A DNA stretch of 64,000 nucleotides from Channa striata (taxonomy: Eukaryota > Chordata > Actinopteri > Anabantiformes > Channidae). Below the pieces are notes generated by a model, which saw only the letters and a list, made by a program, of their open reading frames with translations, was not told the DNA's origin and searched no databases. Both the position numbers and the translations under genes were made by a program. This document shows, in pieces, positions 45,801 through 58,700 of this stretch. Numbering within the stretch: the stretch's first letter is position 1; the number at the start of each line of letters is the position of its first letter. The stretch covers positions 930,001-994,000 of the forward strand of contig CM065185.1 in NCBI GenBank assembly GCA_033026295.1. The letters run 5' to 3'.

Positions 45801-46680
45801 GAAGTTAAACAAAGGGAATACGAGAAACATTTTTAATACATGGTCCCCTAGAGCACAAAAACCAGGCCACCACCATATCAAACATGATCAAATGCAGTTT
45901 TGTTTGTCTCTTTTAATTCCACTGATTTTACAAAATGTTCATAAAATGAAATATAACAATATAAATACATTTGATTCTTGGATTCAGCTTTGCTAAACCA
46001 TATACAACCTATAGCTTATGTTAATGATATTTTATTTTCCAGTGTCTCAGACTCTTTATGTTGTTTTGTTGATTTGCTGTAATTTTCCATGAATTCAGAA
46101 CGCTAAAATCAGCATGTGCTGTTTCATGTGCAGGATTTTCTTACAACTGCGTAAAGATGTGAGCTCTAACAGGGCAACATGACAATTAATTCTACTTGGA
46201 CATTGTAAAATACAGAGGGGAATTTTTAACAGGCGTGTATTAACCTGTGCTTCAGGTATATCTCACCTTGCATTAATGTTATAATCCACTTAGTGACTTT
46301 TTAATAAGACAAAATGTCCTTTCATCGATGCCACTGTGCATTCCCCCTCAATTGTTGGCAGTAATGTATGCACGCACTCAAGTGTCCACCACATCACAGA
46401 GGTCAGGCAAACGACTAAAGATGCTCAGTGGTGCAAGATGATATGCTAATTTGTGTGAGAGGTCAAATGTACAGTTTAATTACACACAATGATGCTTTTG
46501 GTGATTGGACCTCTAAAGAGATTCTGGTGCTCACAGCTGTTACAGAGCCATTTGATAGTTTATTGATCCGTTACTGGAAAAGGGTCATTAAGTATTAAAA
46601 AAAAAGACTCTACAGCCACACAGTCAATGTTCAGTGTTGTATCAACAAAACCATGTGATTGATCCGATGTGGAGGGGGGG
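36871..46680. other. Gene-free 9.8 kb upstream of astn1
   Basis: No exon, RNA gene or recognised transposon could be supported. Frames are short and T-rich. The 'ggttgaaggacag..tgtccaaa' motif occurs twice, at about 42327-42354 and 42499-42526. A CT-rich tract lies at 41600-41760, and an A run at 43941-43952. Long non-coding flanks are normal for neuronal genes and may hold enhancers that only cross-species alignment would reveal. Confidence 0.5.
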
Positions 46681-46833
46681 AGGTGTTTGTTTCGCACACT
46701 GTGAGCGCCCGCCGGCGTGTCACTTCCCCCCTCACCGGCTCGCTCTGCTGCTCTCTCCTCCGCGGGGCTGAGACACTGAAGCAGCCTGACTGAGAAACTG
46801 CGAGGAGGCGGAGAGGAAATAGTGCGAGGGGAG
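46681..46833 (+). promoter_or_regulatory. astn1: astn1 core promoter and 5' UTR, CpG-rich
   Basis: Sequence turns abruptly GC- and CpG-rich at about 46690, with 'gtgagcgcccgccggcgtgt', 'ctcctccgcggggctgagac' and 'aggaggcggagaggaa' just before the start codon. No TATA box was recognised. The transcription start cannot be placed by eye. The CpG-rich composition continues through the exon into the first part of the intron. Confidence 0.65.
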
Positions 46834-47146
46834 ATGGCGAGCATCAACATGGAGCCGAGACCGCTGCTGCTGCTGCTGCTGGGGCTGGCGTGGGTCCTTC
46901 TGGCCGTCCAGCCGCCCGGTGTCCAGTGTCTAAACGGCGACGAGGACCAGAGCCAGGACACCGAGTGCAAGATGAAGAGCGTCACCGTCTCGGCGCTGCC
47001 GTTTTTGAGGGAAAATGACCTGAGTATCATGCACAGCCCGTCGGCCTCCGAGCCCAAACTGCTGTTCTCCGTTAGGAACGACTTCCCGGGAGACGTCGTG
47101 GTGGTGGACGACCTGGAAAACACCGAGCTCCCCTTTTTCGTCTTAG
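46834..47146 (+). CDS. astn1: Astrotactin-1, first coding exon (partial gene)
   Basis: Astrotactins are vertebrate neuronal membrane proteins. ASTN1 acts in glial-guided neuronal migration and ASTN2 in trafficking and degradation of surface proteins. The start at 46834 (gagATGg) has purine at -3 and G at +4; a second in-frame ATG follows at 46849. Residues 6-32 are a Leu-rich signal peptide ([20 protein letters not shown]) with cleavage likely near VQC. Then come [40 protein letters not shown] and [13 protein letters not shown]. This segment is nearly identical to what I recall of mammalian ASTN1 and clearly differs from ASTN2, which has a long Gly/Ala insert there. The exon encodes 104 codons plus one base and ends at a consensus donor (TTAG|gtgagc). 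The next codon would be Glu, as in the mammalian protein. No later exon was found in the window. Confidence 0.92.
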
Positions 47147-47634
47147 GTGAGCTGTGGGCTGTTGTCGCTAATTGCGCAGATGCTCCTTGTCACTGCAACA
47201 CGGAGCATTAGCTTAGGCCTGGCTACAACCCGCATCGTGTGTGTCTGGCAGCAGAGAGAACGCCTCTGTTTACACCCAGACACGTACATGAAGCAGGAGC
47301 CAGGAAGCGGGACCTGCTGCTTCATAGTTAACGTGCCTGGCCACGATAACTCAGTCGTGGGCTAACTAGCATTAGGCTCCTATAACTGTATTACCGGGCC
47401 ACGTAGCGTCCTCTTGCTAACACTGAAGTGTAGATACGCGTTTTCCCGTCCATGTCCATTTCCAACACACGTGCTGCGTTTAGCTGCTAGTTCCCACACT
47501 AGCTGTTGGTAAACTCTTTTAACTTTTTACAACTTTCGGGGCTGTTATGTGGGTATGTTTGGTCTGTAGTTACATCTAGAGTTAGTTTCAAGGGAACAAC
47601 ATCCAAGCACCAGCCGGACTGTGAATGAACAGCC

Positions 47635-47982
47635 GTGAGTTTGGCTCGAAGTGGAAGTTAAGTTGCGTTGGGGACCGTCACTGGCCGCTGTCCATGGTGC
47701 TGAATGCAGGATGCTCTGCAGGATCCGTTCTGAGGAGCCCCTCTGCCATTGTGACACACACTGAGGGGCTCTGTGCTGTGCCACTTGTGTGTTTGTTGGT
47801 GTGAGCACGCATTTTTAGTGATATTACTAGTGGCCCTGGGCCCTCACTTTTAGTCGTTTTTTGTGCTTTTGACCGAGTCAGTAGCAGCAAAGTTGGTCTG
47901 GTTGTTGGATTGTTGAGCTGCTTCATCTGCGCTTTGTGTCCTCCTTGAAAGCCAGCTGTCTGTTTGAGATGACTTTTCGTAC
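47635..47982 (+). repeat. Intronic direct duplication, copy A
   Basis: It shares ordered landmarks with copy B about 800 bp downstream: 'gtgagtttggct', 'agtggaagtt', 'ggccgctgtccatggt', 'actgaggggctctgtg', 'ttactagtggccctgggcc', 'gttgagctg', and 'ccagctgtctgtttgaga'. The offset stays near 797-802 bp along the whole length, which implies one duplication with few indels. Confidence 0.8.
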
Positions 47983-48434
47983 ATGCTTTTTACATGTGCC
48001 TTGTAGCTTTCTATATTGTCTTTTTATTACCATACTTTCCTATGCAGTGGGGATGAAAAAATAGAAAATTTCAGCTTGTATATGCCTAAACACACACGGT
48101 ATAAACATCTGCGTACATGACGTTCAACTGACAGGATGTAAATTAGATGGTTGGCTGGCTACCTCATTAGCCAAATTACTGCAAATTTACAGTAGATAGT
48201 CAGTGAGGGTACTGGGTAATGGGCCAACAAGTGTGGCTAGCTAAGTAATGTAGGGACTGTATTCGGATAAACCTCAATCACAATACATTGTATTACTAAT
48301 TACAGCAATTACAACAAATAAAGGAAAGAATAAAAGATGAGAATGAGAAGAATACAAGGTGTTGAGAGTAGACAGTGTAGAGTTGTGGTTATTCAGGTGT
48401 TAGTTTTCAGGGTTTATTTATTTTATTGACCTCG

Positions 48435-48783
48435 GTGAGTTTGACTGACAGTGGAAGTTTGCATTGGGAACCTTTACTAGCCGCTGTCTGTGGTACTCAA
48501 TCTCCTCTGCAGCACTCTATGAAGCATTCAAGCTCCTTCTGTAATTCTGAGGCACACTGGGGGGCTCTGTGTAGTTTTGTCACAAGAATAAACCTGTGTT
48601 TGTGCAAAGATTTAGTGTTGTTACTAGTGGCCCCGGGCCAGCTTGTAGTTATTTTGTGTTCTTTTGGCCCAAGTCAGCATTTAAAAGGTACGCTAGGTCT
48701 GTCTCTTACATCTGTTGAGCTGTTTCAACTCTCTGTGTTGTCTCACTTTAAAACCAGTTGTTTGTTTAGATACATTTTCTTCT
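48435..48783 (+). repeat. Intronic direct duplication, copy B
   Basis: It is the counterpart of the copy at 47635-47982: 'gtgagtttgact', 'agtggaagtt', 'agccgctgtctgtggt', 'actggggggctctgtg', 'ttactagtggccccgggcc', 'gttgagctg', 'ccagttgtttgtttagat'. Divergence is considerable and includes short indels. The open frame at 48426-48800 shows no known domain. Confidence 0.8.
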
Positions 48784-51700
48784 TTGTGGCTTCTTTTTGA
48801 TGTGAAATATTTCCATATGCCATGTAATACAAATGTACTGTATATGCTTTGTGTGTGGAAATGTTTTTAGGTAATTGTTTCCCTAGACTTACAGGGAGTG
48901 AGAAATTAAGGTGATATAGAAAAACTCTGACTGACTGAACTGGCAGTGATAGATTCAGCCCAGACCAGAGAGTCGATCTTGGGAATTTAACTTTTCAGTA
49001 GGTAAGTACAGTAGTATAATTACAGCTTGAAATCTCTAACCTGTAACCTCAGCAGGTAGAAATACATGACTGGCAAGGTATAGCTTCTTCGGGTTTAGAC
49101 ACTGGGCCAAGAAACTGGACATGACTGAAGCATCACTTAAAGTTTAGCTAACTTAAGGCCATATTGAGTCCCAACCATATTGAATTAGAACATGTTTTCT
49201 GCTTAATCTTAATGTATATCTGCTTATAAATATGAGGCACCTAAGAATCTGAATGGGCATTTAGCAATGTACAATGGCTTCTGGAAGTATAGTAGATTTG
49301 TCATTAATCATTCCAATGTAAATTGTTGGAAAAAAGTGAAAAAATCCAGATCCATTGCTAAGTTTTTTGATGATGTTTTGTGCAACCACATATCTAAAAC
49401 CAAAAGACTTTTTTTTGACAATAGTGTATAATACTATAAACGAGTAAATCCAAACATTTGAGATTCTACAACCAAAAACCAAAGCTTTTTATGTTTCATT
49501 AATAGACTGATACAGGTAAACCAGAAGCATTGAGTTTACTACCACATTAATTGTAGCTGACACAAGAGACGCTGGAACCAGTAAATATTTTAATTGTTTT
49601 GCTTGAAAAAAGATTTGATAATTTGATTATTAGAATTATTGCATATTGTTTTTTCGCCAATTGATAGATCAATTAATAGACAAATTGTCACTGCTCAAGG
49701 TATCTCAGCTCACAATTAATTGACCAATCACATAATTTCAGATGAATCGCTGTTCAGGAATTGTTTCAACACTAATTTAATTTACAACTTAACATACACT
49801 TGTAAACTTGTACTTGATGCCACAGAATTTTTAGCTTGAGACTCCAAAGGTGTAAAGGTTCTACCATTTTCTTTAATTAAAAAGTTACCCAATGTAAATA
49901 TGCATAATCAAAGTCAATTAAACATAAAAATAAATTTTTGTTTTACTTATTAGACCTCTTCAGAAATTAGAAACAGAAGTTATTCTGGTAAATTTATAAC
50001 AATATTATATAAACAATATTATATTCATATAATTATATAACATACAGAGCTCTTAGATCTCAGACAGACCTTTACTTTTTTGACATGTGATGCTGGTCAT
50101 TTTGCACCTGATAGTGCCAGAAAATATATACATATTAATGCAGTCATTCTCTGCTGTGAGCAATTAAGAGAAATTAGCCATCTTTTTTCAGCAACAAGAC
50201 ATATAGCATGCTACATGTTATTTTTGTCTGTATGGCCTGTGTGGTCTCTGACAGAAATGATGTTTGGCCAAATGTGTCCCTGTCAATAAACATCTAGTCA
50301 CTTTCTTCTAGTTTTGTTAGAATTAAATACATTAAAACCTTTCCTTTCAGAGATTATTTTACAGTAAATGGTTTAGTTTTTATTTATAGTTAAGTCAATT
50401 TAAGTTTACTTTTCTGAGAAAGTCTTAATACATGATTCAGCTAACTGAAATCTAGGCAACTTTGTGCTAAGCATGGTTTTTGGTGTTAATAAGGTCTTAC
50501 TTTCTTCAAGGTTGGCAGGTCTGCTAATTGTTTTTAAAAATGAATTACTTTGTTTTTACTTTCCCCATTGGAAGTAGGGAGGTGCTCTGAACAAACAGTC
50601 ACAGTAGACTAATTCAGCTGTATTTTCCATTCCTTCAAAAGCAATATAGACAAAACATCCAATAATGTATGTGTTTCAACTGACAGACATATGGAATAGT
50701 CAGTTCCGTAATATGAATGTCCCTAATGATGATTGCATTATTACTAAATGTTTACACCATGAGTCTGTGGTGGCATTTTGAATAGTTTGAATAGTTAATT
50801 TAAAGGCCTAATTCAAGGCAACAGTTAATTCATTATGGGAAGGTGGGAAATAAGCTTCGGCAAATGCACAGCACAACACATCCCTCAGGACTGGTGCTGC
50901 ATATTAATGAGTTGGAATTTGTGTGACATTTCCTTACGTAGCATTCTACTTCGGGACAGAAAACTTTTAATAAAATTTCACACCGGGGGAGCCCAACACA
51001 ATTCACGGTGAAAGTAACATCACTGCTAATCAAACACAAATACCAGAGCAGCTTTTTTATTTCTTATTTATTAGTTCTTGTTTATTCCTTGATTTCCTTT
51101 GTTGTTTAACAAAATCCCCTTTGTGAAGCAAAAGTGCAGCGTTGAATTACAAACAAGAGCTATTTCTACTCAGGAAACTAAAGGGTTGTGCATTCAGACC
51201 TGGTGCCCCATTTCGAGGAAATTAATGCTTTTGCATTTATATTGCTACAATATGGTATTAAATTTCCCTTTCCCCCCATTTATGAAACTATCCCTCTACT
51301 TCTTTATGAAAAAAATAGAACTCTAGAAGAGTTTTGCAGTCGTAATGACATCATCTTGTTATGCTGATTACAAAAATTGTAATCTTGGTCCACCCAGAGT
51401 AAATTTATAATTACAAGACAGTTGTTTTTTTCTAAAAAAATGGCAGACCATGGAGACTTCAAGACTTGTGGTGCTATTGACTTGCTTTGTTTTCAACACA
51501 TTTCAACAAGGTGAGATTCTGAAATCAGCTGTGATTATGACCTCAGTTATCATTTTGATTTAGCAACAACTGTTCTAGCATCTGACCAATTATTGATGTA
51601 AGATTGAGCTGCAAGATAAGTAACATACTGTACAATAAATGAGCTGAATGTTTTTTCACTAGCAACGATATAGCTCTTCACAAAAGATGTTTGAAATTAT

Positions 51701-53684
51701 TTTATAATTTTATACTACAACTATTTATAGTGAATATTAAAAATTTCAATAAGTCGAAGAATTACTGTGCACAGAATTTGTTTGCAGGGCTGTACAATTC
51801 ATCATAAGTAATTATTTGCTGCTAAATCCTGTAGAAAACAATTGATCGGAATCACCTTCTTGGGGCCATTTGAAGCCACATGAGTCATGTGACCAACAGT
51901 TTTTGACCCCTTGTTGTCGCAGTTTTCGATCTCCAGGGTGAACCTCCAGGGTAATCATTGTAACTCAAATGACATCATCTGAACTGAAAACTAATCACAG
52001 GGTTTTTTTTAGATAGAAGCAAAGCGTTTTTTAAAGAAGATGTTCATGTAGAGTACATGTCTGCATCAAATCAGAAACATAGTCAAGTTGGAAAAGGGGC
52101 GAAGTTAATATTTAAGCGACTTCTTGCCTTTTATATTTTCAACGTCAACGTGGATGACGTGATAGTCATCTTTTAGCTGTTTCTCAATAATTGCACTGAT
52201 ACTCTTATTTAAGGGGAAAGATGTACTTCCCCCTCAACCTACATCATATTCCAATAACTGTCTTTGACACATAGGTTATACTAACTTTCTATTTACCACC
52301 TTTGTACAGATTTGGTTTGGGCCAAGCAGTGCACCGCTCCTGAACCTTACTACAGTAAATAAATAGCTTTGCACAAACAATTTCAAATGCTTCTAAAACA
52401 CAGAACATAGCTGGATGAACTGCTGTAGTTTTATTCCAAGTAGAATGTGATGGCTAACTAAACTGGCTGTCTGCACATACTGAATTGTATTTCATGTGCA
52501 CTCATGTGAATAAGTAAATTTTTTTAAAGGACCTTTTCAAGTCTATTACTGGAGCAATGCAGTTAAAATATCACAGTGAAAGTTTATTGCTGATACTCGA
52601 CAAAGTCAGTCAAACTCAACAAAATGCAAATGTTTTCACATTTAGTATGAAAACATTCTCAGTTTGCTGTAGAAAGTGCATTCAGCCGTATTTGACTTTA
52701 GACCCTGATCACTTGAAGCAGTTTAACATACAGTACCGCAGCCTATTACCCAGCCGTCCTATCATCAGCAGCAGTGAATCCTGCTGGCAACAGCTTCATC
52801 TGCATCCATGTCTCATAAGAGCAACTTATCCTCAGCTAATCCCCAGTAATTCATTGAGTTTTTGAAAGCCTCAGAGAGACAGAGCTCAGATATTTTTAAA
52901 GCATGGTCTTACTTTTTTTGTTAGTCAAACCTTAAAGCTGTGTTCCTTATTTTGGGAAGAGAAAAAAATAATCTGATGAACATGCTGAGATACTTTTATT
53001 TTCCTTAGCCCATCAACTTTTGAAGTAGCATAGTTTAAGCAGTTTATCTAGGTTATATGTGCACTTGTATGTATGTTTGTGCAGTGAGTTGGATGCAATT
53101 TCAATTCTATGTTTCCCACCTTTTACAATAGCTTACATTTTCCTCTCCAAATTGCCTCCCTTTGAAGCATCTATGAGAGTTGTTTCTGTGACTGACAGTA
53201 AATTTTAGCTGCAGAACTGCAACTACTCGTTAGTGTCAGAGAAGACTCAGATCCGTTATTAGAAATTTACCCTTTCCGTGTTGTATTGTAAATTGTGCGT
53301 GAGGTGAGGTAATAACGTTACCTTCTGGGAAAGACAGTAACTGGCAGAAATTTGCACATCTAGGCTGTAGGCCTTGAGGAAAGTCAGCACTTACTTGCCT
53401 CGGGAACAATAGTTTGGCTGGTGGAAGTCAGGTGCATGTCATTGAAAGTTTTATATTATTACTTGTAAAATAATGGGTTCCAGTAGCACTTTATGTCACC
53501 TTGTATTCCTCAGTGCGGTGTGCTTTTAATTATTGTGTGACACAGGAAAGGTGAAAAGTTGCATACCAATAAGTTGGACAGTTGATAACCACATATATGC
53601 AACCAAACAGCCTGATTTTTACAGCTGCAACTAAACTTATTTTTATTATTGAAAGTAATTTTCTCTGTCAGTTGCTGATCAAAT

Positions 53685-53770
53685 GCAGTACTGTGAAAAA
53701 AATATTCAACACTTTCCTGATTTTTTTCTCCTTTTGTTTGTATCTCACATTAAACAGTTTCGGAGAGTTT
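53685..53770 (+). repeat. Tc1/mariner-like terminal remnant
   Basis: It reads 'cagtactgtgaaaaaaatat', 'caacactttcctgatttttt', 'ttttgtttgtatctcacatt' and 'aaacagtttcgga'. This parallels a common fish Tc1-like end ('cagtggtgtgaaaaagtgtt', 'tgccccctttctgatttc', 'tgtttgtcacacttaaatgt', 'ttcagatcatc'). Only this end was found. It does not code. Confidence 0.5.
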
Positions 53771-55164
53771 AAATTAAGTAAATTACTGCTAATTCAAATT
53801 GTGACAGTTTAGATACAATCCTTGTGATAACCACTAAATCACTCCTTGTATGGGTTTTTGCGAGGCCTTCTGCAGGCCTAATGATTATCACCATTTTCTA
53901 AAATAAAAAAGAAAAGCTAATTTAAGAAATTAGCCCCACATTTAAGAAATTAAAACACTGGTTATCTGTCATTTAAAAAAAATATTTACTATTCACTTGT
54001 GCTCTGTTTATAAACATTGATTGATAGCAGATGGTGCAGAGCAACACCAGTGAAGCTTCAGCACGTTCAGGGCTACAGGTGGCTACAGAAACCAATCATT
54101 AATGTTTGTCAGTGAGAAAATGCATTCCCACATCATCAGTCCTTTACACTCTAGCTTCTCCTGTTTGAATGAATGCTGACCAGCTGCTCTCCTACACTCA
54201 AAAAAATAAAATGTTCAATGAACATGATTTTATCATAGCACCTTTAGTACATCTAATCCAATCAAGTAAATAAAGTATGTCTTGAACATGTTATCTCAAC
54301 ACTACATATTGTTGTGGGCACAAATTGATTGAAACATGTTCATTCAATTTCTTAGCATTCTGTTGTATCCAAATGTTAGTTTTTTGTTAGTCTAGTATAT
54401 TTCTTTCTAATTCACTCTACATCAGTAAACCTCTTCAAGACAACTAGTTAATTTCTTGTCAGTGTTCCTAAATTCACTATTGTTAAATAAAGTAATATGG
54501 TTTTCGTAGTTTTCCTAAAATGTCATCTTGTCTCAATCAGATTTGTTTTACACCAACGCAATAGAAAGCATGAAATTAAGACTCACTAATTTACATAAAA
54601 ACACAGAAAACATACACCAATTTAACATTTTATTTCCACACATTTTTGTTTACCACCAATACAGTCTTGTATTGCCCAACATAAAAGTAAACTTACAAAT
54701 GAAGCAAGATAAATGCTAGAATGTAACAACAGTTTTCAGCAAATTGGTCCAAATAAAAGAGCACAAGTCATTGCGATGTTCCCCAAGCCTCTTAAATGTT
54801 TCAGAACTTCAATTAAGACGCTAAAGTCCTGTGGGTAATCGTCAGGCACCATCCTTCAGTTCCATGTACACTCTCCATCACAGCTTGCTTCATGGGACTG
54901 TGTGTTAGGATCTGAACCCTGTAGGAATGAATACAAAAGGAGTCATGTGAACAAGAAATATAATATTAGGTGCAGCAAGATGCAGAAAGCATCAGACGCA
55001 ACAGTTAATAAGAACACCTTATAGAAAGCAAACATTCAGAGATAGTAATGAAATAAAGACAAACATATAAAATCTAAATGAATTTAATACTTTAATTAAG
55101 TATTTACTGGATAACTATTGAAGAAAACATCCAGAAACCTATGTCCTCATTCCATATCCACCTC

Positions 55165-55405
55165 CTTGTCTAACCATAACATAATGACCACCTGTGCAAT
55201 CTAAGGCAGCAGCTCTGCATGAATTGTACTTTTACTAGGTTATATTTTCTCAGTTTTTAGGTTGAAATTGTCAGGTGATAATTTTACTAGGTTTTCACTA
55301 CTGAGGTCAAAGTGGGTAGTGTAGTTGTACTGGAGTGCATTGTAAGCAGTTGTGGTTCTAATTTTTTCACCACCTTATTCATTTTACATAGGGTGGTCAA
55401 TTCTA
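55165..55405 (+). repeat. Foldback repeat, copy 3 (one arm)
   Basis: Landmarks are 'gcagcagctctgcatgaatt', 'gtacttttactaggttatat', 'tctcagtttttaggttgaaa', 'ttgtcaggtgataattttac', 'actgaggtcaaagtgggtag', 'ctggagtgcattgtaagcag', 'gttgtggttctaattttttc', and 'accttattcattttacatag'. The order and orientation match copy 1 (17120-17325). It lies inside the 54.2-57.2 kb element. Confidence 0.75.
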
Positions 55406-55705
55406 ACTATGCACTCCAGAACAACTCCAAAAAACAAAAAAATCTTGGCTTAAGGCTTAAACAAAAAATTGAGAATGATGATGTAAGCTCTATAAAAAAA
55501 ACAAAAAAACAACACAAACCTTAGAAATGGCAATCTCGAAGTGTCATATTTTTCTTACAGCTGCCCCAATGTTGGACCAGGAAATCTCCATCAATTCTGA
55601 TGAGTATCGATCATTGAAGAATCTAGACAGTAGGGTTACAGCATGAACTCCTTATCAATCTGAAAAAACATTAAAATAATTTGTCACCAATTGGTATCAT
55701 AAGCA

Positions 55706-55711
<6 letters not shown>

Positions 55712-55738
<27 letters not shown>
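55712..55738 (+). repeat. Poly-A run of 27
   Basis: An uninterrupted run of 27 A. No LINE or SINE body precedes it that could make it a retroposon tail, so it is listed as a homopolymer. Confidence 0.95.
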
Positions 55739-58700
55739 CTGTTTTTCTTTAAACCTTACTGTAAACCTATGAATAGGAGGACCAATAATGAGAAGGTAGT
55801 GCTTTAAAGATTGATGCTTTATGATGAGGTTGATGTTTGACAAAAGGTTTCCTGTATATCTGGCAGTGTTTACTGAGTTTGTAATTCAAGATATGATATA
55901 GATTAGTTGATATCTATCCAAGGACCCCTGTCCTGCCCCCTCCCCTGCCCCCTCCCCTATGGATTAACCAAAATGGACAGAGGCTACAACAAGCTAGTTC
56001 TTGAGATGCAAAATGTCATGCCAGTCATCCTCTGGAGCAATGAGACTAATGAGGTGACAACGATTAGTTTATCTCCACATTTATACTTTAATTTGGAAAA
56101 AATTTTAAGGTTGTCTAAAGTGAAGTATTTTTAGACGTGCAAGCTCCACTGGCATAATTCCCTCAAGCAGCTTTCTGTGCAGCCCATGTGTTTAAAAGGT
56201 ACATAAACAATTTAAATATAGACAAAGATACTGATGGCCACTTTTGTTATATTGACAGATTTACAATGTTTTAATAATTTATACCTACAGCTGTCCTCTG
56301 TAACAATGCCTGCATTTCCACATACATATCACTGAAAGGGAAAAATCTGTTATGTTAGTGTTTTATGAAAAAATACCATGTATAATGTGCACACTAACAG
56401 AGCAGAGCAAATTATATATTCACTTCATTTCCACCAGGCACAAAACATTGTATACTGTACCCACCATAACTTTCAGTTACATTTATTAGGACATTACAGG
56501 GCATTTGATTGTATGACTTTTCATTTTTCAAATTGTGTGGTATTCAGAAAATCCGTAAAGTGAGATGTTTAGATGTAAGTGGTCTCATGTACACACATGA
56601 AGAGCCTCAGACTGCATTAAGGTTAGCTTCACTGAAAAGTACCGCTAAAGATTTACTCATAACGAATATACGGCGTTTCTGCACCAAACGTTTGTCATTG
56701 GACCCGAATTATACCATTAAATAGGGTCTAAGGTCGAGCGAATGTTCAATTTTGACAAAACTAACCTGCTAAAAAAATCTCAAGAAGCGTCCAATAACTA
56801 TTTTTACTAATCTCCAGTCCCATAGTAATAATTACAAACAGGTATATTTTGTACTTATCTCTAACTTCAAGGATGTCTAGCAATGAAATACAGGATTGAA
56901 ATGCAACTTGCTCATAAATTTTAAATTCCCGCCTCTTCGACCTTCGGATTTCCGGGGTTGATGATCATGCGCAGTAGAGACTCGTTGTATTGAAGCGCTT
57001 CATTCTCATTGGATGAACAGCTGCTGATCTAACACACCTGAATTTTCTTTCACTCGTTTCCAACAAACAAGAATGAATCGTTTAACACAGTCAAACTTGT
57101 TATATTCTTGTACGTCAAACATCCTTGTATTTTGCAAATCCAACAATCCACTTTTAGACTTTTTTGAGTGTAGTTTTCAGTGAAGCAAATAACACAGAAA
57201 CATTTTTTAAGAGCTTTTCAAAGATGATGTGTGGACCTCCATTTCAAAATTGCTTTTTAATCCTTTTCCAGTTGTGTGCATCACTTTACATTACCCTAAG
57301 TGAATACAAAGTCTTCTCGTGCAATTGCTGTAATCTAAACCAGACTTATTTGTCACACTCCCCTTAACCCCTATTCTGTCACTAGTCTGTAGTATTGCAT
57401 GTAACAGGGGCAAAGATGTAAGGTAGGCTTTGTGCTGCTACAGGGGAAACTGGTTGGAAAATCTTTGTCATTACCTGCTTGGAAGAGATGCAGCACGACT
57501 CTGCCATATAACAGCAGTTACCACTATTGAGAAACATCAGCATGGGGTGAGGCCCTGGTGTGAAACTAACAGTCTGAGCTGCCCCCCAACTGGGGCAATT
57601 AAAACTGGCTTCATATAGCCACATCATAATACATATGTTACAGAGGCAGCTAATTACTGTACACATAGGGTGGGTGAGACATTATGAAAGCACATAGCTA
57701 ACTTATTAATTGGACTTTCACACTGACTGTGTAAGTGAAGGTTAGTTACTTTACTATGGCCAACAAGACTGCTCAGTGTGCATGGAAGATTTGTTTTTAC
57801 CACCAGAGTAAGCAAAAAACTACAGTACTACAAGAATAAGTGCTATTTACTTTTAATATCTAAAGTTTTAAGTATATCAGAATTATAATGTGACTAGTCA
57901 AAAATATACAAAATATATCCTGTCAAGTAATTCCTAATTAAGTTATCCACAATCATGTCTCATGATTCAGTCATTTCACTTGTCATAATTCCATTTTGGA
58001 TGTTCACTGACATTGTGCCATGGCCTTTACTTGAAGGTTGGAATTGACATTAGATATCTGTAAGTAAGTACTTACAGTACTTCTATTTAGATTTAATAGC
58101 CAAAAATTCTAAAGCAAAACTAATTCAAGATCTACAATTGAATTGACAATTGTCCTCCTGAAATGTGAATTCCAGATGTCTTCACATAATGGCTGGTCAA
58201 AATTCATATTGCAGATAATGTTTAAGGAAATTGACTATCATGATTCCAAACAATAAAACTATTTTTGACATTAGTCAAAACAAACCTGAATTGTAGATTT
58301 TCCCCTTATAAATCAATTTGAAATTCTTAACAAATTAAACATGCACCTGTGGTGTTTTTAAAAGTTAAAAATATAATTATATGCTATGGTAGTTTTAGTC
58401 TTAATTTGACTGCTCATAGGTGAATTGAAAATATCAGTCTCTGCTTATAAATATCAAAATGGCTTGCTGTAACTCTTGGTCATTAATATTATTGGTTGCA
58501 ATGCTCTACTAGAAACGTTTAATATTTAAACTGATGGATACACAAATGTCACCTGAACAATAAATAAAAAACTGAGAACATGGTAACTAATCTTATCACA
58601 TTAATAGCCAAAACTATAAAATTAGACCCATGCTGTGGGAAAAACACACTGCCTGTTCACTTCCTCATCTGGCAGAGCAATAAAAAAATTAATCTGGATG

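Larger units (their letters stand above)
54192..57173. mobile_element. 3-kb element bounded by a perfect 14-bp inverted repeat
   Basis: ctacactcaaaaaa at 54192-54205 is exactly complementary to 57160-57173. A TA lies inside each end at the outer edge, so a TA target site (Tc/mariner-like) is possible. The right end is less AT-rich, with 'gtagagactcgttgtattga' and 'gcgcatgatcatcaacccc' (about 56940-57020, read on either strand), which could be a promoter for a minus-strand gene. Near 54780-54860 the minus strand reads YPQDFSVLIEVLKHLRGLG, a possible decayed terminal exon. No domain can be named. It contains foldback copy 3 and a 27-A run. Confidence 0.5.

Noticed and set aside
46560..47123. 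187-codon minus-strand frame opposite the astn1 first exon
   Set aside because: It is an antisense shadow of a GC-rich coding exon; the plus strand has the signal peptide, conserved protein and splice donor.
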